This document shows, one piece after another, positions 7,812-14,595 of a stretch of 15,371 nucleotides of DNA. How positions within the stretch are numbered: position 1 is the first letter of the stretch; each line of letters begins with the position of its first letter. Location: positions 1 to 15,371 of the forward strand of contig CAKSBP010000062.1 in assembly GCA_934438135.1 (NCBI GenBank), in the 5' to 3' direction. Under the pieces are notes generated by a model. It saw nothing but the letters and a program-made list of their open reading frames with translations, made no database searches and was not told the DNA's origin. The translations under genes were made by a program, and so were the position numbers. The DNA comes from an uncultured Clostridium sp. (GTDB taxonomy: Bacteria; Bacillota; Clostridia; Lachnospirales; Lachnospiraceae).

Positions 7812-8251
7812 TAGTCTTTTAACGGTACTCCTTTTCCATCAACACTAATATTTCCTGTCAGAATTAATACCGCCTCTATAATGGCCCAAATCTGCATTCC
7901 AATAATACCAATTGAAGAAATTCCAAGGGTACAGCATGCTAACAGGCTGCATAGCAGTGTTACTGAAAGCTGAATAATTCCTTTCGTATTGTAACCTAGA
8001 TAAAAATTATGAATTCCAAGAGACCCTAAGAAAATTCCTAATAAGGCTGCTATCAGCTTAGACTTCTGATCTGCCCTATATTGAAAATTTTCCAGAGAAG
8101 TTCCACAGTTTACACAGATGCTGCTCATAGGATCAGTCTTCGCTCCACAATATGGGCAAAACTGATTTCCCTGTCCCTTCTGGACTCCACACTTTAAACA
8201 TACTGATGCCTTCTCATCAGCAAAAGGTTCGCCACAGTTCCTACAATACAT
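7811..8251 (-). CDS. Double zinc-ribbon protein with TM2 domain
   Basis: 146-residue protein. The first 50 residues hold four CxxC pairs (C3/C6, C18/C21, C32/C35, C46/C49), which make two zinc ribbons. Residues 64-132 form a TM2 domain with the typical segment GSLGIHNFYLGYNTKG (76-91): two membrane helices joined by a short loop. TM2 proteins with N-terminal zinc ribbons are common in Firmicutes and have no well-established function. The start ATG has AAAGGAG upstream with a 9-base spacer. It is the first gene of a two-gene unit with the DUF2752 gene, which overlaps its stop codon, and a near-consensus promoter lies 39-67 bases upstream. Confidence 0.88.
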   Translation of the reverse strand: MYCRNCGEPFADEKASVCLKCGVQKGQGNQFCPYCGAKTDPMSSICVNCGTSLENFQYRADQKSKLIAALLGIFLGSLGIHNFYLGYNTKGIIQLSVTLLCSLLACCTLGISSIGIIGMQIWAIIEAVLILTGNISVDGKGVPLKD

Positions 8252-8289
8252 AGCCCCCAGCTCCTTTCCTATTTTCTTTTTCTAATCTT

Positions 8290-8318
8290 ATTGTATCATT
8301 ATGAATTTCTGCTTTCAA
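8290..8318 (-). promoter_or_regulatory. Sigma-A promoter of the TM2/DUF2752 operon
   Basis: On the minus strand TTGAAA (8313-8318) and TACAAT (8290-8295) are separated by exactly 17 bases. Each box differs from consensus at one position. It lies between the fab terminator and the TM2 gene, with a predicted start near 8283 and a leader of about 32 bases. Confidence 0.75.
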
Positions 8319-8350
8319 TTATTTTAAAAAATAAAAATTTTCTACCATAT

Positions 8351-8392
8351 AAAAAAGAACATACAGTACTTCTCTATACTATATGTTCTTTT
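8351..8392 (-). terminator. Terminator of the fatty acid synthesis operon
   Basis: The arms at 8353-8368 and 8377-8392 form a 16-bp stem with an 8-base loop. The single mismatch on the plus strand becomes a G-U wobble in the minus-strand transcript, so the hairpin is fully paired only in the fab direction. A run of six T follows on that strand. The stem is AT-rich. It begins 5 bases after the fabZ stop codon. Confidence 0.85.
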
Positions 8393-8396
8393 CTCT

Positions 8397-8819
8397 CTAT
8401 TTAATAACAAAAGTAATTTCTGCCTCTACCATAAGCTGATCGTCTACATAAGCCTTTCCTTTTCCTACACCAATAGGGCCCTTCATCTTAATAATTTCTG
8501 TTTCCAGTCTTAATAAACATCCTGGAGTAACCTGTTTTCTAAATTTAACCTTATCAATTCCTCCAAAGAATGCCAGCTTATTCTGGAATTTCTCACAGCT
8601 CATAACCGCAACAGCCCCAGTCTGTGCCAGTGCTTCTACAATCAAAACTCCTGGCATAACCGGATAATCCGGATAATGTCCTAGAAAAAATGGTTCATTA
8701 TAGCTGACTGCCTTATAAGCAACTGCAGACACACCTGGATTTAATTCCTCTACCCGGTCAATTAAAAGCATTGGTGCACGATGCGGAAGTATTTTTTTTA
8801 TCTCCTCAATACCTAACAT
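8397..8819 (-). CDS. fabZ: 3-hydroxyacyl-ACP dehydratase FabZ
   Basis: Removes water from beta-hydroxyacyl-ACP to give trans-2-enoyl-ACP in each round of fatty acid elongation. The 141-residue hot-dog protein has catalytic His48 in FFLGHYPDYPVMPG and Glu62 in LIVEALAQ. The N-terminal LPHRAPMLLIDRV (11-23) is a FabZ hallmark. The frame is open upstream to a GTG at 8843, but the ATG at 8819 has GGAG (8827-8830) at 7-base spacing and begins the conserved sequence, so it was chosen. It is the last gene of the operon; in many clostridial clusters FabZ is followed by carboxylase genes, but here a terminator follows directly. Confidence 0.95.
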   Translation of the reverse strand: MLGIEEIKKILPHRAPMLLIDRVEELNPGVSAVAYKAVSYNEPFFLGHYPDYPVMPGVLIVEALAQTGAVAVMSCEKFQNKLAFFGGIDKVKFRKQVTPGCLLRLETEIIKMKGPIGVGKGKAYVDDQLMVEAEITFVIK

Positions 8820-8845
8820 ATTCTTTCTCCAATCTATAAGCACGC

Positions 8846-10084
8846 TTATTCTACGTATTTCTTAATAATAACACTTGCATTATGTCCGCCAAAACCAAGT
8901 GAATTAGAAATTGCATAGTTCACCTCTATATTTCTTCCTTCACCAGGTACATAGTCCAAATCACATTCTGGATCTGGGGTTTTTAATCCTACAGTTGGAT
9001 GTATGTAACTTTCCTGAATAGATTTAACACAGGTAATTAACTCAACAGCTCCAGCTGCTCCTAATAAATGACCAATCATCGACTTGGTTGAGCTGATTGG
9101 AACCTTTGCTGCATAATCACCAAATGCAAGTTTAATTGCTTTGGTTTCTGTTAAATCATTTGCATGAGTACTGGTTCCATGTGCATTAATATAGCTGATA
9201 TCCTCTGGCTTTACATCTGCTTCCTTCATAGCAAGCACCATTGCTTTTGCTGCACCACTTCCATCTTCTCTTGGAAGTGTAATATGAAAAGCATCTGTTG
9301 TAGAACCATACCCAACAACTTCAGCTAAAATATCTGCATTTCTCTTTTTAGCATGTTCTAATTCTTCCAAAACAAGCATACCAGCACCTTCTCCAATTAT
9401 AAAACCATTTCTTTCTAAATCAAATGGAATGGATGCTTTTTCTGGATCATCCGTAAAATTAAGTGCATTCAAGCTAACAAAACCGGCTACACCACAAGGT
9501 GCCATAGATGCTTCTGTTCCACCAGTAAGAACAGCATCTGCTTCACCATATTTAATTGCACGAAATGCTTCACCAACTGCATTCGTACCACTGGCACATG
9601 CTGTACTTACACTAAGACTTTTTCCATGGATTCCAAAATGAATACAGATATTTCCTGCTGCCATATTTACAATATACATTGGTACAAATAGCGGAGAAAC
9701 CCTTTTTGGTCCTTTCTCATTCATCCTAAGAACCATATCTTCATGAGTAATACTACCGCCAACTCCACTTCCAATAATACAGCCTATCCGATCTGCATTT
9801 TCTTCTGTAATCTCAAGACCAGAATTTTTCATGGCTTCCATCGATGCTACCATTGCATATTTACTGAAATCATCCATTCTTTTTGCTGACTTTGCGTCCA
9901 TAAAATCAGCTGCATTAAAATCTTTAATCTCCGCATTTAATTTAACTTTAAAATCAGTAGTATCAAACTTTGTAATCGGTGCAATACCAACCTGATTGTT
10001 TTTTATCCCCTTCCAGAAATCCTCTACATTATTCCCAATGGGTGTTACTGCTCCAATTCCTGTTACAACTACTCTTCTTTCCAT
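8846..10084 (-). CDS. fabF: 3-oxoacyl-ACP synthase II FabF
   Basis: Condensing enzyme that adds two carbons from malonyl-ACP to a growing acyl-ACP. 412 residues, the usual length. The Cys-His-His triad is visible: Cys163 in VSTACASGTNAVGEAF, His302 in NAHGTSTHAND and His339 in KSMIGHLLGAAG. The longer reading begins at a TTG (10096) that lies inside the TTTGGAGG ribosome binding site. The ATG at 10084, five bases after GGAGG (10090-10094), starts MERRVVVTGIGAVTP and was chosen. The gene sits 35 bases after fabG and 26 before fabZ. A secondary-metabolism ketosynthase is unlikely given the standard fab neighbours. Confidence 0.96.
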   Translation of the reverse strand: MERRVVVTGIGAVTPIGNNVEDFWKGIKNNQVGIAPITKFDTTDFKVKLNAEIKDFNAADFMDAKSAKRMDDFSKYAMVASMEAMKNSGLEITEENADRIGCIIGSGVGGSITHEDMVLRMNEKGPKRVSPLFVPMYIVNMAAGNICIHFGIHGKSLSVSTACASGTNAVGEAFRAIKYGEADAVLTGGTEASMAPCGVAGFVSLNALNFTDDPEKASIPFDLERNGFIIGEGAGMLVLEELEHAKKRNADILAEVVGYGSTTDAFHITLPREDGSGAAKAMVLAMKEADVKPEDISYINAHGTSTHANDLTETKAIKLAFGDYAAKVPISSTKSMIGHLLGAAGAVELITCVKSIQESYIHPTVGLKTPDPECDLDYVPGEGRNIEVNYAISNSLGFGGHNASVIIKKYVE

Positions 10085-10119
10085 TTTAACCTCCAAATAA
10101 TTCGCAAATACGATTTTCT

Positions 10120-10860
10120 TTACATATTCATTCCGCCGTTTACTTCTAGAACCTGACCTGTAATATAATCAGCCTGCTCTGATGCCAGAAAACATACTGC
10201 ATTTGCAATATCGGAAGGTTTTCCTGCACGTTTCATAGGTATGGATTCGAAAATCTGTTCCTTCACCTTATCTGGAAGTTCCTTTATCATATCGGTATCA
10301 ACATAACCTGGTGCAACCGCATTTACTGTAATATTTTTCGCTGCCATCTCTCTTGCCAGACTCTTTGTCAATCCAATCAAACCAGCCTTTGCCGCGGAAT
10401 AATTTACTTGACCAGCATTTCCAGTTACTCCAACTAATGAGGATATATTAATTATCTTACCGCTTTTCTGCTTTAACATATAACGCATAACATGCTTCGA
10501 TATATTGAATGCTCCCTTTAAATCAACATCAATAACACAATCAAAATCTTCTTCACTCATCTTAAGTACAAGATTATCCCTAGTAATACCTGCATTATTT
10601 ACAATAATATCAATTCTTTTATGCTGTTTTATTATGTAATCAATCATTTCCTTTACAGCATCAAAATCCTGTACACTGCATTTATACGCTTCTGCAGTTC
10701 CTCCATTTGAAATAATTTCCTTTACAACTGCTTCTGCTGCCTCTGTATTTCCACTGTAGTTTACAATGACAGAAGCACCACCTGCAGCTAGTTTTAATGC
10801 CGTTTCTTTACCAATTCCTCGGCTTGCTCCGGTTACCAGTGCAACTTTTCCTTCAAACAT
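10120..10860 (-). CDS. fabG: 3-oxoacyl-ACP reductase FabG
   Basis: NADPH-dependent reduction of 3-oxoacyl-ACP to the 3-hydroxy form. The short-chain dehydrogenase has 246 residues. It shows the dinucleotide-binding motif TGASRGIG (10-17), the NNAG motif (88-91) and the active-site residues Ser141, Tyr154 and Lys158 (YSAAK). The C-terminal GQVLEVNGGMNM ending is typical of FabG. The longer frame starts with an ATG at 10878 that overlaps the ribosome binding site. The ATG at 10860 lies 7 bases after AAAGGAG (10868-10874) and was chosen. It sits between fabD and fabF, as in most Firmicutes fab operons. Confidence 0.96.
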   Translation of the reverse strand: MFEGKVALVTGASRGIGKETALKLAAGGASVIVNYSGNTEAAEAVVKEIISNGGTAEAYKCSVQDFDAVKEMIDYIIKQHKRIDIIVNNAGITRDNLVLKMSEEDFDCVIDVDLKGAFNISKHVMRYMLKQKSGKIINISSLVGVTGNAGQVNYSAAKAGLIGLTKSLAREMAAKNITVNAVAPGYVDTDMIKELPDKVKEQIFESIPMKRAGKPSDIANAVCFLASEQADYITGQVLEVNGGMNM

Positions 10861-10890
10861 TATGGAACTCCTTTCCATATCCCAGTTTTC

Positions 10891-11832
10891 CTATTTTAAA
10901 TCACTTAACTTATCTAAATCACTTACACAATTAATATTAATCGCTTTCTTGGTTCGATCAATTCTTCTTAAAAATCCACTTAATGTTTTTCCAGGACCAA
11001 TTTCAACAAATGTATCAACACCTTCTGCTATCAGTGTTTCTACTGCCTGTTGCCATCTAACTGAAACATGAACCTGCTTTGCCAACAAATCTTTAATATG
11101 CTGCCTATCTGCATCTGCACCAATACATTCTGCATTAACACTTGAAACATATGGCACAGTACCAGCCTTAAATTCCACATCCTTAAATTCCTCTACAAGT
11201 TTTTGTTCCACACCTTCCAGCATAACAGAATGAAACGGACCACTGACTTTTAATAGAACAACTGACTTTGCTCCGGCTTCTTCCAATCTCTTCTTCGCTT
11301 CTACAACGGCGTTGGTTTCCCCAGATATTACAATCTGCCCTGGACAATTATAATTTGCCGGTTCTACTGGATTTTTCAGTTCCTCAGATACCTTTTTACA
11401 GATATCTTCTATTAATGCAGTATCCGTTCTGATAACAGCTGCCATCGTTCCCTTACCTGCCGGAACTTCATTTTCCATATAGCATCCACGTTTTCTAACA
11501 AGCTTTACCGCATCTTTAAAATCCAGCGTTTCATTCGCCACTAATGCTGAGAACTCTCCTAGACTAAGTCCTGCCGTATAATCCGGCTTAATTCCTTTTG
11601 CTTCTATTGCCTTATAAATACTTGTACTGGCAGTAAGTATTGCTGCCTGCGTAAACTCTGTTTTATCAATATCTTCATTTTCTTCAAAACAGACTTTCTT
11701 AATGTCAAAATCCAACACTTCTTCTGCTTGATCAAAAATTTCATGGCTTTCCTTAAATGTATCATAAAATTCCTTAGCCATTCCAACAACCTGTGCTCCC
11801 TGGCCTGGAAAAATAAATGCTGTTTTTCCCAT
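10891..11832 (-). CDS. fabD: Malonyl-CoA-ACP transacylase FabD
   Basis: Moves malonyl from CoA to the ACP phosphopantetheine arm, supplying the elongation unit. 313 residues. The nucleophile Ser90 is in GLSLGEFSA (88-96), the catalytic His201 in SGPFHSVML, and the oxyanion glutamine in FPGQGAQ (8-14). The ribosome binding site is weak (GGGAATGAG-like), so translation may be partly coupled to the acpP gene just upstream. The gap to acpP is 44 bases, the place where an enoyl reductase (fabK) gene stands in many clostridial operons; here it holds no gene. Confidence 0.95.
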   Translation of the reverse strand: MGKTAFIFPGQGAQVVGMAKEFYDTFKESHEIFDQAEEVLDFDIKKVCFEENEDIDKTEFTQAAILTASTSIYKAIEAKGIKPDYTAGLSLGEFSALVANETLDFKDAVKLVRKRGCYMENEVPAGKGTMAAVIRTDTALIEDICKKVSEELKNPVEPANYNCPGQIVISGETNAVVEAKKRLEEAGAKSVVLLKVSGPFHSVMLEGVEQKLVEEFKDVEFKAGTVPYVSSVNAECIGADADRQHIKDLLAKQVHVSVRWQQAVETLIAEGVDTFVEIGPGKTLSGFLRRIDRTKKAININCVSDLDKLSDLK

Positions 11833-11876
11833 ATACTCATTCCCATCTGTACGATTTACCGTACCTTTTATATTAA

Positions 11877-12113
11877 TTATTTCTCTAATTTAGATTCTAC
11901 ATATTTAACAGCATCACCAACTGTAATAATTTTTTCTAAATCTTCACTAGGAATTTCAATCTCATATTTTTCTTCCAATGCCATAGCAAGCTGGAATAAA
12001 TCAAGAGAATCTGCCCCTAGGTCATCAATAAATTTTGTGTTTTCTGCTAATTCTTCAACGGATACACTTAATTCCTCTGCTGCTACTGCCTTTACTTCTT
12101 CTAAAATACTCAT
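11877..12113 (-). CDS. acpP: Acyl carrier protein
   Basis: 78-residue acidic protein that carries growing acyl chains on phosphopantetheine attached to Ser36 in the motif GADSLDLFQL (33-42). Length, acidity and the four-helix pattern are typical of AcpP. An AGGAGG-type ribosome binding site is close to the ATG. It lies between fabH (42-base gap) and fabD (44-base gap), so it is the acyl carrier protein of this fatty acid operon rather than one for a peptide synthetase. Confidence 0.96.
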   Translation of the reverse strand: MSILEEVKAVAAEELSVSVEELAENTKFIDDLGADSLDLFQLAMALEEKYEIEIPSEDLEKIITVGDAVKYVESKLEK

Positions 12114-12155
12114 TTTAATTTCCTCCTAAATTTTCATTTTGTGATTCTAATATTT

Positions 12156-13112
12156 TTACCATTCTAATAAAATGGCTCCCCATGTAAGACCTCCACCAAA
12201 ACCGCACATAATAATCTTATCTCCACGATTAAGCTTATGGTCTTTATTCATCTCATCTAAAAGACATGGTATTGTTGCTGCTGAAGTATTTCCTGTTCTC
12301 TCTATATTATGTGGAAACTTCTCCAGCTCCATATCCAGTTTCTTTGCAACCATATCATTCATTTTTTTATTGGCCTGATGCAGTAAAACATACTTCACAT
12401 CATTCTTTGATATATTTGCTTTTTTGATTACTTCTTCAATTGTTTTTGGAATCGTCGACATAACAAACTTATGTACCATTCTTCCATCCATATGTAAATG
12501 ATCCAGTTTAATTTCATTCTTAACGTACAGATTTACAAGAGGTACATCTTTGTAAACAAGTGCTTCACTTTTACTAGCATCTGTTCCCAAAATACAGGAA
12601 TAACTTCCACAGTTTGTATTATCAATAACGGCTGCTCCTGCTGCATCGCCAAATAAAACTGCTGTACTTCTATCTGTGTAATCTGTCATTTTAGAAAGAT
12701 TATCTCCTGCAATGACAAGTGCCTTCTTTATCAGTCCCGCCTGCATATAAGCATATGCCGTTTGTAATGAATATAAAAATCCTGAACAGGCAGCATTTAA
12801 ATCCATACAAAAGGCATTGTACGCACCAATTTCCTTCTGTACAATGCAAGACACACTTGGAGTCCGATAATCATTGGTAAAAGTTCCTACAACAATCATG
12901 TCCAGTTCCATTGGATCAATTCCCGAATCCTTCAGAGCGGCCGCGCCAGCCTTCTTAATAATATCCGAGTCCTCTTCTCCTTTGGAAATCCTTCGTTCCT
13001 TAATACCAGTTCTCTCCGTAATCCATTCATCGCTTGTGTCCACAATATGTGTTAACTCTTCATTGGTAAGAATATACTCTGGCATATAACTTCCTGTTCC
13101 AATTATTCTCAT
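12156..13112 (-). CDS. fabH: 3-oxoacyl-ACP synthase III FabH
   Basis: Starts fatty acid synthesis by condensing an acyl-CoA (acetyl or branched primer) with malonyl-ACP. 318 residues, a normal length. The Cys-His-Asn triad is Cys109 in LNAACSGFLY, His245 in LLHQANKKM and Asn275 in GNTSAATIP. The N-terminal RIIGTGSYMP and DTSDEWITERTGI segments are standard for FabH. Primer preference cannot be told from sequence alone. It is the first gene of the operon, with an AAAAGGTAG-like ribosome binding site, and lies about 80 bases downstream of a strong promoter with an inverted-repeat operator. Confidence 0.96.
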   Translation of the reverse strand: MRIIGTGSYMPEYILTNEELTHIVDTSDEWITERTGIKERRISKGEEDSDIIKKAGAAALKDSGIDPMELDMIVVGTFTNDYRTPSVSCIVQKEIGAYNAFCMDLNAACSGFLYSLQTAYAYMQAGLIKKALVIAGDNLSKMTDYTDRSTAVLFGDAAGAAVIDNTNCGSYSCILGTDASKSEALVYKDVPLVNLYVKNEIKLDHLHMDGRMVHKFVMSTIPKTIEEVIKKANISKNDVKYVLLHQANKKMNDMVAKKLDMELEKFPHNIERTGNTSAATIPCLLDEMNKDHKLNRGDKIIMCGFGGGLTWGAILLEW

Positions 13113-13183
13113 TGTTTCACTACCTTTTATCTTATTAGCATTTTATCTTTCTCTATATAGTCCTTTTCATTTAGCAGAATAAA

Positions 13184-13204
13184 ATACTTTGATATTCAAA
13201 GTAT
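13184..13204. promoter_or_regulatory. Inverted-repeat operator over the fabH promoter (FabT-like)
   Basis: ATACTTTGA and TCAAAGTAT form a perfect 9+3+9 palindrome. It overlaps the -10 box (13200-13205) and the predicted start site, the expected position for a repressor. The TTTGA-N3-TCAAA core resembles sites described for FabT, the MarR-family repressor of fatty acid genes in Gram-positive bacteria, but no FabT gene lies nearby. The operator role is strongly suggested by position; the protein is inference. Confidence 0.75.
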
Positions 13205-13228
13205 ATTATTATATATAAATTTTGTCAA
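13200..13228 (-). promoter_or_regulatory. Sigma-A promoter of the fab operon
   Basis: On the minus strand a perfect TTGACA (13223-13228) is followed after exactly 17 bases by TATACT (13200-13205), one mismatch from consensus. Transcription should start near 13193, leaving a leader of about 80 bases before fabH. No riboswitch-like structure was evident in that leader. Confidence 0.88.
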
Positions 13229-13268
13229 TTACTATTTTTTATTTTTTCCAAAATATACAAAATAAAAT

Positions 13269-13310
13269 ATCCTAAAACAGCGTAACAAATTTATATACCA
13301 TTTTAGGATA
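13269..13310 (-). terminator. Probable terminator of the sirtuin gene
   Basis: TATCCTAAAA (13269-13278) pairs perfectly with TTTTAGGATA (13301-13310) around a 22-base loop. On the minus strand the hairpin is followed by an ATTTTATTTT stretch. It starts 15 bases after the sirtuin stop and lies upstream of the fab promoter, so it separates the two units. The large loop makes it weaker than the other hairpins here. Confidence 0.65.
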
Positions 13311-13325
13311 CTTGTTCAGCTGAAT

Positions 13326-14066
13326 TTAATCCAGGATACTGACAGCTTGCTGCATGACCTTTGCAATGTCATCATTAATCACCAAATCAGCTCTATTATC
13401 TGCTGATGTAGCACTCTTATTAATCAGAATCAGATTCTTTCCTTTAAAATAATTAATCAACCCTGCTGCTGGATACACAACTAATGACGTTCCACCAATA
13501 ATTAATGTATCTGACTGTGAAATAGCACGAATTGCATTGGAAATAATCTGATCATCCAATCCTTCTTCATATAATACAACATCTGGTTTTACAACACCGC
13601 CACATTTCTTGCACTTTGGTACTCCATCTGCTTTTATGACATACTCTGCATCATAAAACTCCATACATTTTGTACAATAATTACGAAGAACTGAACCATG
13701 GAGTTCATAAACAGTTTTACTTCCTGCTTTCTGATGAAGTCCATCGATATTCTGGGTTACAACTGCTTTCACTTTTCCCATCTTCTCCAGCTTGGCCAAT
13801 GCAAAATGACAGTCATTTGGTTCTGCCTCTGGATAAACAAGATTTTTCTTGTAAAAATCAAAAAATTCTTCTGGATAGCGGACAAAAAATGTATGGGACA
13901 CTGCCTGCTCAGGACTAAAATTTCGGTTTAATTTCTTACTATATAATCCATTGGAACTTCTGAAATCTGGGATTCCAGATGCTGTTGAAACACCAGCTCC
14001 TCCAAAGAATACAATATTGTTGCTTTCTTTCAGAATCTGTGCCAGCTGTTCAATTTTTTCATTCAT
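13326..14066 (-). CDS. Sirtuin NAD-dependent protein deacylase
   Basis: Removes acyl groups from lysines using NAD+, giving nicotinamide and O-acyl-ADP-ribose; cytoplasmic. The 246-residue protein shows the Sir2 core in order: GAGVSTASGIPDFRS (23-37), TQNIDGLHQKAG (104-115) with Asn106 and Asp108, catalytic His123 in ELHG, a zinc site of CTKC (131-134) and CKKC (152-155), GGTSLVVYPAAGL (191-203) and the NKS segment near 216. All key residues are present, so it should be active. A GGAGATGA ribosome binding site supports the ATG. It is the bacterial CobB/SrtN type; whether it prefers acetyl or longer acyl groups cannot be read with certainty. It has its own likely promoter and terminator, so it is not part of the fab operon next to it. 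Confidence 0.94.
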   Translation of the reverse strand: MNEKIEQLAQILKESNNIVFFGGAGVSTASGIPDFRSSNGLYSKKLNRNFSPEQAVSHTFFVRYPEEFFDFYKKNLVYPEAEPNDCHFALAKLEKMGKVKAVVTQNIDGLHQKAGSKTVYELHGSVLRNYCTKCMEFYDAEYVIKADGVPKCKKCGGVVKPDVVLYEEGLDDQIISNAIRAISQSDTLIIGGTSLVVYPAAGLINYFKGKNLILINKSATSADNRADLVINDDIAKVMQQAVSILD

Positions 14067-14092
14067 GAAATCATCTCCGATTGTTTTTTTCC

Positions 14093-14098
14093 ATTATA
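14093..14098 (-). promoter_or_regulatory. Extended -10 promoter of the sirtuin gene
   Basis: On the minus strand the sequence TGTTATAAT gives a perfect TATAAT with the extended TGN element. No good -35 box is seen at normal spacing, which is acceptable for extended -10 promoters. The predicted start near 14086 gives a leader of about 20 bases. Confidence 0.55.
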
Positions 14099-14160
14099 AC
14101 ACATCTAGGTAGATTTCGTGTCGCACAGCTTCCAATTTCAGACTAATTTTCTTTTTGGTT

Positions 14161-14574
14161 TTAGATAATTTTTTCCATATGAATATGCTCACAATATTCA
14201 TCTAAATATGGTTCCCCTATTGCAGTAAAACCATTTTTCTCATAAAATGGTTTTACCCTCATCTGTGCAGAAAGAGAAATTTTCTTTCCTCCCTGTTCTT
14301 TTACCAGTTTTTCCAAAACCTCCATCATACGATTCCCTAAATGTATCCCTCGGTACTTCTTTCGGATTGCAATCCTTCCCGCAATATATTCTCCCTCTTC
14401 TTCCCCCTTATAATAACGGCATACTGCTGCCGGAACCTTATTCTCATAAAATACAACATGAACTGCTCTATCATCAATTTTATCAAACTCGTCCTTGAAT
14501 CCCTGTTCTTCTATAAAAACTTCCTCACGGATTTTTCTTGCATCTTCTGTTAATACATTGAATTTTTGAAACAT
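14161..14574 (-). CDS. GNAT family N-acetyltransferase, YjcF/ElaA-like
   Basis: Acetyl-CoA-dependent acetyltransferase of unknown substrate. 137 residues with the GNAT fold: REEVFIEEQG (16-25) at the N-terminus, as in YjcF/ElaA-type proteins, the acetyl-CoA pyrophosphate loop YRGIHLGNRMM (74-84), an LSAQ strand (101-104), and FYEKNGF (110-116) before the C-terminal HI-HMEK strand. An AGGAGG lies 5 bases before the ATG. It stands 21 bases after the Nudix gene on the same strand and is probably co-transcribed with it. No strong hairpin follows it, so some transcripts may continue into the sirtuin gene. The substrate could be a small molecule or a protein; nothing here decides. Confidence 0.88.
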   Translation of the reverse strand: MFQKFNVLTEDARKIREEVFIEEQGFKDEFDKIDDRAVHVVFYENKVPAAVCRYYKGEEEGEYIAGRIAIRKKYRGIHLGNRMMEVLEKLVKEQGGKKISLSAQMRVKPFYEKNGFTAIGEPYLDEYCEHIHMEKII

Positions 14575-14595
14575 AACTTCCTCCTGTCAACACAC

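Noticed and set aside
10766..11071. 101-codon plus-strand open frame across the fabG/fabD junction
   Set aside because: It is antisense to two well-supported genes and has low-complexity composition with no domain.
11833..11846. Alternative upstream start for fabD near 11846
   Set aside because: That ATG is in a different frame. The ATG at 11832 begins the conserved GKTAFIFPGQGAQ segment even though its ribosome binding site is weak.
11728..12129. 133-codon plus-strand open frame over acpP and fabD
   Set aside because: It is the reverse complement of coding sequence; Ser/Ile/Phe-rich translation without family features.
13113..13193. Small ORFs or a riboswitch in the fabH leader
   Set aside because: Only 5-codon or shorter frames occur and no stable paired structure or known riboswitch core was seen in the roughly 80-base leader.
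14101..14160. Terminator after the GNAT gene
   Set aside because: Only a 4-bp CCAA/TTGG pairing around a long loop is visible, too weak to call.
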